DNA of 64,000 bases from Variovorax sp. Root411 (GTDB lineage: Bacteria; Pseudomonadota; Gammaproteobacteria; Burkholderiales; Burkholderiaceae_C): contig NZ_LMDW01000001.1 in assembly GCF_001425205.1 (NCBI RefSeq), forward strand, positions 125,928 to 189,927, read 5' to 3'. Made by a program: the position numbers and the translations under genes. The notes under the pieces were generated by a model. It was not told the DNA's origin, searched no databases, and saw nothing but the letters and a program-made list of their open reading frames with translations. Shown one piece after another: positions 41,877 to 48,693 of the stretch (position 1 is the first letter of the stretch; every line of letters starts with the position of its first letter).

Positions 41877-42794
41877 ATGACCCCCAGATACCGCGGCATC
41901 TTCCCGGTGGTGCCCACCACCTTCACCGAACAGGGCGAGCTCGACCTCGAGAGCCAGAAGCGCTGCGTCGATTTCATGATCGACGCGGGCTCGGACGGCC
42001 TGTGCATCCTCGCGAATTTCTCGGAGCAGTTCGTGCTGTCGGACGAGGAGCGCGAGGTGCTCACGCGCACCATGCTCGAACACGTGAAGGGCCGCGTGCC
42101 GGTCATCGTGACCACCACGCACTACAGCACCAAGGTGTGCGCCGAGCGCAGCCGCCGCGCGCAGGACATGGGCGCGGCCATGCTGATGGTGATGCCGCCC
42201 TATCACGGCGCGACCTTCCGCGTGCCCGAGCCGCAGATCTTCGAGTTTTACGCGCGCCTGTCGGATGCGGTGGGCATCCCGATCATGATCCAGGACGCGC
42301 CGGCCAGCGGCACGGTGCTGTCGGCTCCGTTCCTCGCGCGCATGGCCAAGGAGATCGAGCAGGTCGCGTATTTCAAGATCGAGACGGCCGGCGCGGCCGC
42401 CAAGCTGCGCGAGCTGATCCGCCTGGGCGGCGACGCCATCGAAGGCCCGTGGGATGGCGAGGAGGCCATCACGCTGATGCCCGACCTCGATGCCGGCGCG
42501 ACCGGCTCGATGACCGGCGGCGGCTATCCCGACGGCATCCGCCCCATCATCGAGGCGCACCGCGCGGGCGACCGCGACAAGGCCTTCGCGCTCTACCAGC
42601 AGTGGCTGCCGCTCATCAACTACGAGAACCGGCAGGCGGGCCTCCTGGCCTGCAAGTCGCTCATGAAGGAGGGCGACGTGATCGCTTGCGAGGCGCCGCG
42701 GCATCCGCTGCCCGCGATGCACCCCGCGACGCGCGCCGGCCTGATCGAGACGGCGAAGCGGCTCGATCCGCTGGTGCTGCGCTGGGGGAGATAG
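41877..42794 (+). CDS. 2-keto-3-deoxy-L-arabinonate dehydratase (DHDPS family)
   Basis: A 305-residue (beta/alpha)8-barrel class I lyase-like enzyme. The Schiff-base lysine is Lys167 in AYFKIETAG, and the phosphate-loop-like VVPTTFTEQG lies near the start. In the pathway it dehydrates 2-keto-3-deoxypentonate to 2-oxoglutarate semialdehyde, the substrate for the aldehyde dehydrogenase at 30021. Last gene of the operon. Its last 134 bases overlap the antisense extended end of the LysR gene at 42661. Confidence 0.9.
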   Translation: MTPRYRGIFPVVPTTFTEQGELDLESQKRCVDFMIDAGSDGLCILANFSEQFVLSDEEREVLTRTMLEHVKGRVPVIVTTTHYSTKVCAERSRRAQDMGAAMLMVMPPYHGATFRVPEPQIFEFYARLSDAVGIPIMIQDAPASGTVLSAPFLARMAKEIEQVAYFKIETAGAAAKLRELIRLGGDAIEGPWDGEEAITLMPDLDAGATGSMTGGGYPDGIRPIIEAHRAGDRDKAFALYQQWLPLINYENRQAGLLACKSLMKEGDVIACEAPRHPLPAMHPATRAGLIETAKRLDPLVLRWGR

Positions 42795-43710
42795 TCGGTT
42801 CGCCGTCCCCGGCGAAGTAGGGCGCGAGGAGCTCGGTCAGCCAGTTCATCACGGCGAGCACGCGCGGCGCGAGGTGGCGCCGGTTGACGTACACCAGCGA
42901 CACCGGCATCGGGCGCGCGGTGAACGCCGGCATCACCTGCACCAGCGAGCCGGCCGCAAAGCACGGCAGGAGGCCGCCGAGCGGCGCCTGGATCAGCCCG
43001 AGGCCCGCGACCGCCGCGGCGTTGTAGGCGTCGGTGCCGTTCACCGTGACGATGGAGCGCATCGGCTGCATCCGGTAGCGGCCCTGGGCCGCGTCGAAGT
43101 ATTCCCAACCCGCGTCGTTCGGCGAGAGGGTCTGTGCGAAGTGCACGATGCGGTGCTGCGCGAGGTCGGCGAGCGTCTGCGGCGTGCCATGCGCCTGCAG
43201 GTAGGCCGGGCTCGCGGCATTGGCCATCCGCATGAAACCGAGCGGCCGCGCGACGAGTTCGGAATCGCCCAGCACGCCCACGCGCAGCACGCAGTCGAAG
43301 CCCTCGTTCACGAGATCGACGCGGCGGTCGGTCGTGCTGATGCCGATCTCCAGCGCGGGATGCCGCGCGAGGAATTCGGGCAGCCGCGGAATGACGAGGT
43401 CGCGCGCCACGGTGGCCGGCAGGTCGATGCGCAGGCGCCCCGTGAGGCCGCCAATGTTCGAGCGGAACATGGTGGCCAGCTGCTCGCCTTCGGCCAGGTA
43501 GTCCTTGCAGCGGTCGAGGAAGCGCGCGCCGTCTTCCGTGAGGCGCACGCTGCGCGTCGTGCGCTGCAGGAGCCGCGTGCCCAGGCGCTCTTCCAGTTGT
43601 TGCACGGCCACCGAGACGCGCGCGCGGGTCAGGCCGAGCTGGTCCGCGGCGCGGCTGAAGCTCGCGAGTTCGGCCACCTTCGAGAAGATGCGCAGTTCGT
43701 CGGTGATCAT
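42661..43710 (-). CDS. LysR-type regulator with extended C-terminus
   Basis: A 349-residue LysR protein: HTH at residues 1-60 (FSKVAELASFSRAADQLG, then ARVSVAVQQLEERLG) and an effector domain to about residue 305 (WLTELLAPYF). The remaining roughly 45 residues are rich in Arg, Ser and Ala and are encoded antisense to the end of the dehydratase gene. They are outside the usual family length and probably arose by loss of the normal stop. It is divergent from an SDR gene across 119 bp and is likely its regulator rather than part of the pentose pathway. Confidence 0.86.
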   Translation of the reverse strand: MITDELRIFSKVAELASFSRAADQLGLTRARVSVAVQQLEERLGTRLLQRTTRSVRLTEDGARFLDRCKDYLAEGEQLATMFRSNIGGLTGRLRIDLPATVARDLVIPRLPEFLARHPALEIGISTTDRRVDLVNEGFDCVLRVGVLGDSELVARPLGFMRMANAASPAYLQAHGTPQTLADLAQHRIVHFAQTLSPNDAGWEYFDAAQGRYRMQPMRSIVTVNGTDAYNAAAVAGLGLIQAPLGGLLPCFAAGSLVQVMPAFTARPMPVSLVYVNRRHLAPRVLAVMNWLTELLAPYFAGDGEPTISPSAAPADRAASPSRSGRRASRGASRAADAAAPRKRSRRPPS

Positions 43711-43784
43711 GGCGGCTGATTGTTTCTTCCTCGGATAACAGTGTGCGTAGTCTGGCGGAATTTATCTTTCTGCCGGTAATTTTT

Positions 43785-43826
43785 AAAGTCCATCCATCGA
43801 TCTACCGATGAACCACCAAGGACTTT
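43785..43826. promoter_or_regulatory. dyad in the LysR/SDR divergent promoter
   Basis: AAAGTCC (43785-43791) pairs with GGACTTT (43820-43826), and inside it CATCG (43795-43799) pairs with CGATG (43806-43810). Nested dyads near the SDR start fit a LysR-type binding site. The right arm ends 3 bases before the SDR start. Confidence 0.45.
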
Positions 43827-43829
43827 GAA

Positions 43830-44609
43830 ATGACCGCTTCCAACACCTCTCATCCCTCCCGCATCGCGCTTGTCACCGGCGGCAGCCGGGGCCTCGGCCG
43901 CAGTGCCGCGCTGGCGCTCGCCGCCGATGGCGTCGACGTGATCCTGACCTACGTGTCGAACGAAGCCAGCGCGCAGGCGGTGGTGTCGGAGATCGAGGCG
44001 AAGGGGCGCCGTGCCGTCGCGCTCCGGCTCGACGTCGGCGACAGCACGGCCTTCGCGGCGTTCGCGGATTCGGTGAAGGCGGCGCTCGCGGCCACCTGGC
44101 AGCGCGAGCGCTTCGACTTCCTGGTGAACAACGCGGGCGTGGGCCTGCACGCGAACTTCGAGGACACGACCGAAGCGCAGGTCGACATGCTCTACAACGT
44201 GCACTTCAAGGGCACGTACTTCCTCACGCAGAAGCTGCTGCCGCTGATCAACGACGGCGGGCGCATCGTCAATGTGTCGTCGGGGCTGACCCGGTTCTCG
44301 ATAGCCGGTGCATCCGCCTATGCCGCGATGAAGGGGGCCGTGGAGACGCTCACGCGCTATCTCGCCAAGGAACTCGGCGCGCGCGGCATCGCGGCGAACA
44401 CGATCGCACCGGGTGCGATCGAGACCGACTTCAGCGGGGGCATGGTGCGCGACAACGCGCAGGTGAACGCGATGGTCGCGGGCTTCACGGCGCTCGGACG
44501 CGCGGGCAAGCCCGACGACATCGGCGGTGCGATCGCGGGCTTGCTCGGGGAGGGGAGTCGCTGGGTGAATGCCCAGCGCATCGAGGTGTCGGGCGGGATG
44601 CTGGTCTGA
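43830..44609 (+). CDS. SDR-family oxidoreductase
   Basis: A 259-residue classical short-chain dehydrogenase. The cofactor motif is TGGSRGLG at residues 16-23, the structural motif is NNAG, the catalytic serine is at about 150-151, and Tyr164 and Lys168 lie in YAAMK. The C-terminus (VNAQRIEVSGGMLV) is typical of FabG-like enzymes. The substrate is unknown. It is divergent from the LysR gene at 42661. Confidence 0.9.
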   Translation: MTASNTSHPSRIALVTGGSRGLGRSAALALAADGVDVILTYVSNEASAQAVVSEIEAKGRRAVALRLDVGDSTAFAAFADSVKAALAATWQRERFDFLVNNAGVGLHANFEDTTEAQVDMLYNVHFKGTYFLTQKLLPLINDGGRIVNVSSGLTRFSIAGASAYAAMKGAVETLTRYLAKELGARGIAANTIAPGAIETDFSGGMVRDNAQVNAMVAGFTALGRAGKPDDIGGAIAGLLGEGSRWVNAQRIEVSGGMLV

Positions 44610-44633
44610 ACACGCGGGGGGGCCCCGCGGACT

Positions 44634-44888
44634 TCAGCTTTTCTCGAGTTCGGTGACTTGCAGCGACAGGTCGAACAGCTTGGACTTGCTGGCGTAGTAG
44701 CGGTCGAGCCGCCATTCCTTCAGGATATCCATCGCGAGCTCGAAGCTCTTGTAGTCAAGGTTGTAGAGCGTGACCAGCTCGAAGCTGCGTTCGGACTCGA
44801 GAGCCAACACGAGCTGGGCCAGGATCTTGGCCGATTCGTTGGCCGGGTCCGTTTCGATGAACCGGCGGGCGACCTTGATGGCATTCAT
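44634..44888 (-). CDS. small conserved protein, 84 aa, unknown function
   Basis: A helical, charged, cytoplasmic protein (MNAIKVARRFIETDPANESA, then ILAQLVLALESERSFELV; it ends LQVTELEKS). No domain is recognised. Codon use and a ribosome site (AGGAAT before the ATG) support a real gene. A Pho-box-like repeat lies about 60 bases upstream. The 3' end faces the SDR gene 24 bases away. Confidence 0.68.
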   Translation of the reverse strand: MNAIKVARRFIETDPANESAKILAQLVLALESERSFELVTLYNLDYKSFELAMDILKEWRLDRYYASKSKLFDLSLQVTELEKS

Positions 44889-44944
44889 GGGAAAGGATTC
44901 CTAGGTAGGCAGGGACCGAGAACTATAGCTAGCACGCCTGCGTC

Positions 44945-44966
44945 TTTTATGACAGTACCGTGACAG
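44945..44966 (-). promoter_or_regulatory. PhoB box-like direct repeat
   Basis: On the minus strand CTGTCACGGTA is followed directly by CTGTCATAAAA: two 11-base units, each with the CTGTCA core, as in the 22-bp Pho box. A possible -10 (TATAGT) lies about 21 bases after the second CTGTCAT. The site precedes the 84-residue gene. Confidence 0.6.
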
Positions 44967-44971
44967 TAGGG

Positions 44972-45001
44972 GCATCGCCAGCGCGGGGCGCGTGGCGATG
45001 C
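44972..45001 (-). terminator. hairpin downstream of the 45019 gene
   Basis: GCATCGCCA (44972-44980) and TGGCGATGC (44993-45001) form a 9-bp perfect stem with a GC-rich loop. No T-tract is seen on the minus strand, so it is a weak or Rho-assisted terminator. Confidence 0.4.
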
Positions 45002-45018
45002 TTCTTCCGGAAAGACGC

Positions 45019-45507
45019 TCAGCGCAGCGGCGCGGGCATCGGCCGGGGCATGGGCATCGGCGCGGGCATTGGTGCAGGCATGGGCATCGGTTCCGGCGCC
45101 ATCGTGGGCGCGGGCATCACGATGGTGGTGACCGATTCGCGGATCACGCCACCGCCCATCACACTGCCGTCGACACTGGCCCTGGAGTTGCCGCTGTTGC
45201 CGAGCACGCGGGCCTCGCAGGCAGAGCGGTCGTCCGGCTGCTGCTGCAGGCCGCAGCGCGCGAGCGCATTGGCGCGGTAGTCGGGTGCGCTGGTCAGGCC
45301 TCCGCGCGCGGCTTCCTGGCGGGCGGCGCCGGCTTCGCGGATGCAGGCGGCGCGGTCCTGCTGGTTGTGGCCGCAGACCGACAGTTCCTGTTGATAGATG
45401 CCGGGCGGCACTGCGCCGCGTGGCGACGCGGCCGAGGCGATGCCGGTGGCTGTGAGCCCGCCGATGGCGAGCAGGGCAAAGATCATGGGACGAGTGGTGC
45501 TTTTCAT
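45019..45507 (-). CDS. secreted cysteine-containing protein with Met-Pro-rich tail
   Basis: A 162-residue protein with a signal peptide (cut near ASAASP). The mature part has blocks SVCGHNQQDRAACIREAGA, ALARCGLQQ and SACEARV, giving two likely disulfide pairs, then SVMGGGVIRESVT. The last 35 residues are an unusual run of Met and Pro (PMPMPAPMPAPMPMPRPMPA). Met-rich segments can bind copper, but that is only a possibility. It is a paralogue of the next gene upstream (45542), 34 bp away. Confidence 0.75.
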   Translation of the reverse strand: MKSTTRPMIFALLAIGGLTATGIASAASPRGAVPPGIYQQELSVCGHNQQDRAACIREAGAARQEAARGGLTSAPDYRANALARCGLQQQPDDRSACEARVLGNSGNSRASVDGSVMGGGVIRESVTTIVMPAPTMAPEPMPMPAPMPAPMPMPRPMPAPLR

Positions 45508-45541
45508 GGATGGCTCCTTGAAGTGAGCTGAAAGAGGGGGG

Positions 45542-45952
45542 TCAGCGTGCCGGCGCGGGTTGCGGCGGCAGGGGCGTCACGGTTTCGCGGATCACGCCGC
45601 CGCCCATCACGCTGCCTTCGGTGGTGGTGCGTGCTCCGCCGTTGATGCGGGCTTCGCAATCGGACTGTTCGGCGGCCGGCAGTTCGCCGCAGCGGGCGAG
45701 GGCGTTGACCTGTTCGCGCGCCGGGCTGGGGCTGGTGAGGCCGCTGCGTCCGGCTTCCTGGCGGGCGGCGCCGGCTTCGCGCAGGCAGGCGGCACGGTCT
45801 TGCTGCACGCCGTCGCAGGTGGCGCGTTCCTTCTGCATGCGGGCGCCGGAGCCCGATGCCTGCGCACTGGCGGTCTGCGCGCCGAAGGCGATGAGGCCGC
45901 TGGCAGCGAAGAGGGCCGTGGCGGAAAGGATGGAACGAACTGTTGCTGTCAT
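45542..45952 (-). CDS. secreted cysteine-containing protein, paralogue of the 45019 gene
   Basis: A 136-residue exported protein with a signal peptide ending near TASAQA. It shares with its downstream neighbour the blocks GVQQDRAACLREAGAARQEA, NALARCGEL, SDCEARI and GSVMGGGVIRETVT, in the same order, so the two arose by tandem duplication. It lacks the Met-Pro tail. The start is ATG at 45952, because a longer frame to the right begins without a signal peptide. Function unknown. Confidence 0.75.
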   Translation of the reverse strand: MTATVRSILSATALFAASGLIAFGAQTASAQASGSGARMQKERATCDGVQQDRAACLREAGAARQEAGRSGLTSPSPAREQVNALARCGELPAAEQSDCEARINGGARTTTEGSVMGGGVIRETVTPLPPQPAPAR

Positions 45953-46109
45953 GCGGGCTCCTTGGTGAAAGCACGCCCTCCCTGAGGTGAGGTGCGTGAC
46001 CGGAGCCCAGTCTGGCGTCGGAGGAGTCGTGCGGGCTGTGGGACAGCCGCACACCGCCAACCGGGCCGGACGCGCCCCTGCATGTGGGACGTGTCCGGCA
46101 AGCGGGGCT

Positions 46110-48677
46110 TCAGCCCGCTGCGATGCGCTGTGCCAGGTGAGCGAGCGCTTCCTCGACCTGGTCGACCAGGATCAGGGACAGGTCGCCCGGCTGCAGGCGG
46201 GCCAATGCGGCGTCGATCGCGACGAACTCGCCGCGGATCTCGTCGATCTGGCGGGTGCGGGCCGCGCCCTGCAGGCCCTGGCGCAGCAGCGCCATGACTT
46301 CGCCGTCGGCGCGGCCGCGCTGTGCAGCATCCTGGTAAAGGATCACGTCGTCGAAGGCTTCGCCGAGGATGGCCGTCTGGTCGCGGATGTCCGAGTCGCG
46401 CCGGTCGCCTGCGCCGCTGATCACCACCGAGCGCTTCTTCGCCGGCATGGTGTCCACGGCCGACACCAGTGCGCGCATGGCGTCGGTGTTGTGGCCGTAG
46501 TCGGCGATCACGGTGGCGCCGCGGTAGTCCATGACGTTGAAGCGCCCGGGCACGCCGGCCGCGTCGTTCATGAAGCTCGCGAGGCCGCTGCGGATGGTGT
46601 CCCAGTCGAGGCCCACGGCCCAGGCCGCGGCCACCGAGGCCATCACGTTGTCGACCTGGAAGCCAATGGTGCCGTTGCGCGTGATGGGCACGTCGCGCAG
46701 CGCGATGCGCTCGCGCCACGAGCCTTCGGCCGCGACCAGCGTGTCCTGGTCGACGTACACGGTGCGCTTGCCCTGCGCGCGGTGCGTGGCCATCACCGGG
46801 TGCATGCGGTCGGCGGTGAAGAAGATCACGTGGCCGGGGCAGCCTGCGGCCATGGCGGCGACGTTCACGTCGGCCGCGTTGAGCACCGCGTAGCCGTCGG
46901 CCGCCACGTTGCGCACGATCACGCGCTTCAACACCGCGAGGTCTTCCACGGTGGTGATGTAGTTCAGGCCCAGGTGGTCGCCGCTGCCGATGTTGGTGAC
47001 CACGGCCACCTGGCAGCGGTCGAAGCCGAGGCCTTCGCGCAGCACGCCGCCGCGGGCCACTTCGAACACGGCCGCGTCTACATCGGGGTGCATCAGCACG
47101 TTGCGCGCGCTCTTCGGGCCGCTGCAGTCGCCGCTGTCGGTCTGGCGGCCGTCGACGTACACGCCATCGGTGTTGGTCATGCCGGTGCGCAGGCCGCTCG
47201 ACGCGAGCAGGTGGTTGATGAGGCGCGCAGTAGTGGTCTTGCCGTTGGTGCCGGTGACGGCGACCACCGGAATGCGGCCGTCGTCGCCGTGGGCGTACAG
47301 GGTGTCCATCACCGCTTCGCCGACCGCGCGGCCGCGGCCGAAAGAGGGCGAGATGTGCATGCGCAGGCCGGGCGCGGCATTCACCTCGACCACGCCGCCG
47401 TGCTGCTCCTCGAGCGGGCGCAGCACGTTCTCGCAGACCATGTCGACGCCGCAGATGTGCAGGCCGACCATCTGCGCCGCATCGACGGCGCGCGCCGCCA
47501 CTTCGGGGTGCACGGTGTCGGTCACGTCGGTGGCGGTGCCGCCGGTGGAGAGGTTCGCGTTGTTACGCAGTACCACGCGCTGGCCGCGCGCGGGCACGCT
47601 GTCGGGCGTGAGACCCTGCGATTCGAGCCGGCCGATCGCGATGTCGTCCAGGCGGATCTTGGTGAGCGAGGTGGCATGGCCCTCGCCGCGGCGCGGGTCG
47701 AGGTTCACGGTGTCGACCAGCTGGCGCACGGTGGCGCTGCCGTCGCCGATCACCTGCGGCGGGTCGCGCCGCGCGGCGGCCACGAGGCGGTCGCCCACCA
47801 CCAGCAGCCGGAAGTCGAAGCCGGGCAGGAATTTCTCGACCATCACCTCGCCATAGACGGCGGCCGAGTCGTAGGCCGCGAACAGTTCTTCGCGCGAGTT
47901 GATGTTGACGGTGACGCCCTTGCCCTGGTTGCCGTCCTGCGGCTTCACCACGACCGGCAGGCCGATCTCGTTGGCAGCAGCCCAGCCGTCTTCGGCACTG
48001 GTCACGGGGCGGCCCAGCGGCACCGGCACGCCGGCGGCGTTGAGCAGCTGCTTGGTCAGTTCCTTGTCCTGCGCGATCGATTCGGCCACGCCGCTGGTGC
48101 TGTCGACTTCAGCGGCTTGAATGCGGCGCTGTTTGGAGCCCCAGCCGAACTGCACCAGGCTGCCGCTGGTCAGCCGGCGGTACGGAATGCCGCGCGCCAC
48201 GGCGGCATCGACGATGGAGCCGGTGCTCGGGCCCAGGCGCTCGGACTCGTCGAGGTCGCGCAGCTCGGTGATGGCGGCGTTGGCGTCGAAGGCGGTGTCG
48301 GCCAGGGCGGCTTCGATCAGCTGCTCGGCCACTTCGATCGCACGGCGGCCGACGGCTTCTTCGCTGTACTGGAACACGACCTGGTAGACGCCTTCTTCCA
48401 CGGTGGGCGAGGTGTGGCCGAAGTTGACGGCGCAGCCGGCCTGGGCCTGCAGCGCCACGGCGGCGTTCTCGAGCACGTGGGCCAGTGCCAGCGGCTGGCC
48501 CAGCACCATCGGGTGCAGTTCGCCGATGGTCGGGAAGCGCGCGCGCAGGCGGACTTCGAAGCCGGCCAGCTTGCTGATGGCGTTCTCGTCGCCTTGGCAG
48601 GCAACCACCGCTTCGATGGCGGTGTGGCGGCTCCAGAGATTGGGGCCGCGCAGGGCGCGGATTCGGGTGACTTTCAT
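46110..48677 (-). CDS. cphA: cyanophycin synthetase CphA1
   Basis: An 855-residue synthetase that builds multi-L-arginyl-poly-L-aspartate without ribosomes. Order: N-terminal domain (ALRGPNLWSRHTAIEAVV), ATP-grasp domain at about 210-470 that adds Asp (VVKPQDGNQGKGVTV, VEVNAAPGLRMH), then a Mur-ligase-like domain that adds Arg, with P-loop VTGTNGKTTTARL near residue 475 and the C-terminal signature IADYGHNTDA. All catalytic blocks are intact. It starts 16 bases after the second synthetase gene, so both are one operon. Confidence 0.96.
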   Translation of the reverse strand: MKVTRIRALRGPNLWSRHTAIEAVVACQGDENAISKLAGFEVRLRARFPTIGELHPMVLGQPLALAHVLENAAVALQAQAGCAVNFGHTSPTVEEGVYQVVFQYSEEAVGRRAIEVAEQLIEAALADTAFDANAAITELRDLDESERLGPSTGSIVDAAVARGIPYRRLTSGSLVQFGWGSKQRRIQAAEVDSTSGVAESIAQDKELTKQLLNAAGVPVPLGRPVTSAEDGWAAANEIGLPVVVKPQDGNQGKGVTVNINSREELFAAYDSAAVYGEVMVEKFLPGFDFRLLVVGDRLVAAARRDPPQVIGDGSATVRQLVDTVNLDPRRGEGHATSLTKIRLDDIAIGRLESQGLTPDSVPARGQRVVLRNNANLSTGGTATDVTDTVHPEVAARAVDAAQMVGLHICGVDMVCENVLRPLEEQHGGVVEVNAAPGLRMHISPSFGRGRAVGEAVMDTLYAHGDDGRIPVVAVTGTNGKTTTARLINHLLASSGLRTGMTNTDGVYVDGRQTDSGDCSGPKSARNVLMHPDVDAAVFEVARGGVLREGLGFDRCQVAVVTNIGSGDHLGLNYITTVEDLAVLKRVIVRNVAADGYAVLNAADVNVAAMAAGCPGHVIFFTADRMHPVMATHRAQGKRTVYVDQDTLVAAEGSWRERIALRDVPITRNGTIGFQVDNVMASVAAAWAVGLDWDTIRSGLASFMNDAAGVPGRFNVMDYRGATVIADYGHNTDAMRALVSAVDTMPAKKRSVVISGAGDRRDSDIRDQTAILGEAFDDVILYQDAAQRGRADGEVMALLRQGLQGAARTRQIDEIRGEFVAIDAALARLQPGDLSLILVDQVEEALAHLAQRIAAG

Positions 48678-48693
48678 GGGGCGGCGGTGCGCA

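Noticed and set aside
45019..45130. Met-Pro codon repeats as a tandem DNA repeat or CRISPR-like array
   Set aside because: The units are short, irregular and in frame within a secreted protein; no spacers or cas genes are present.
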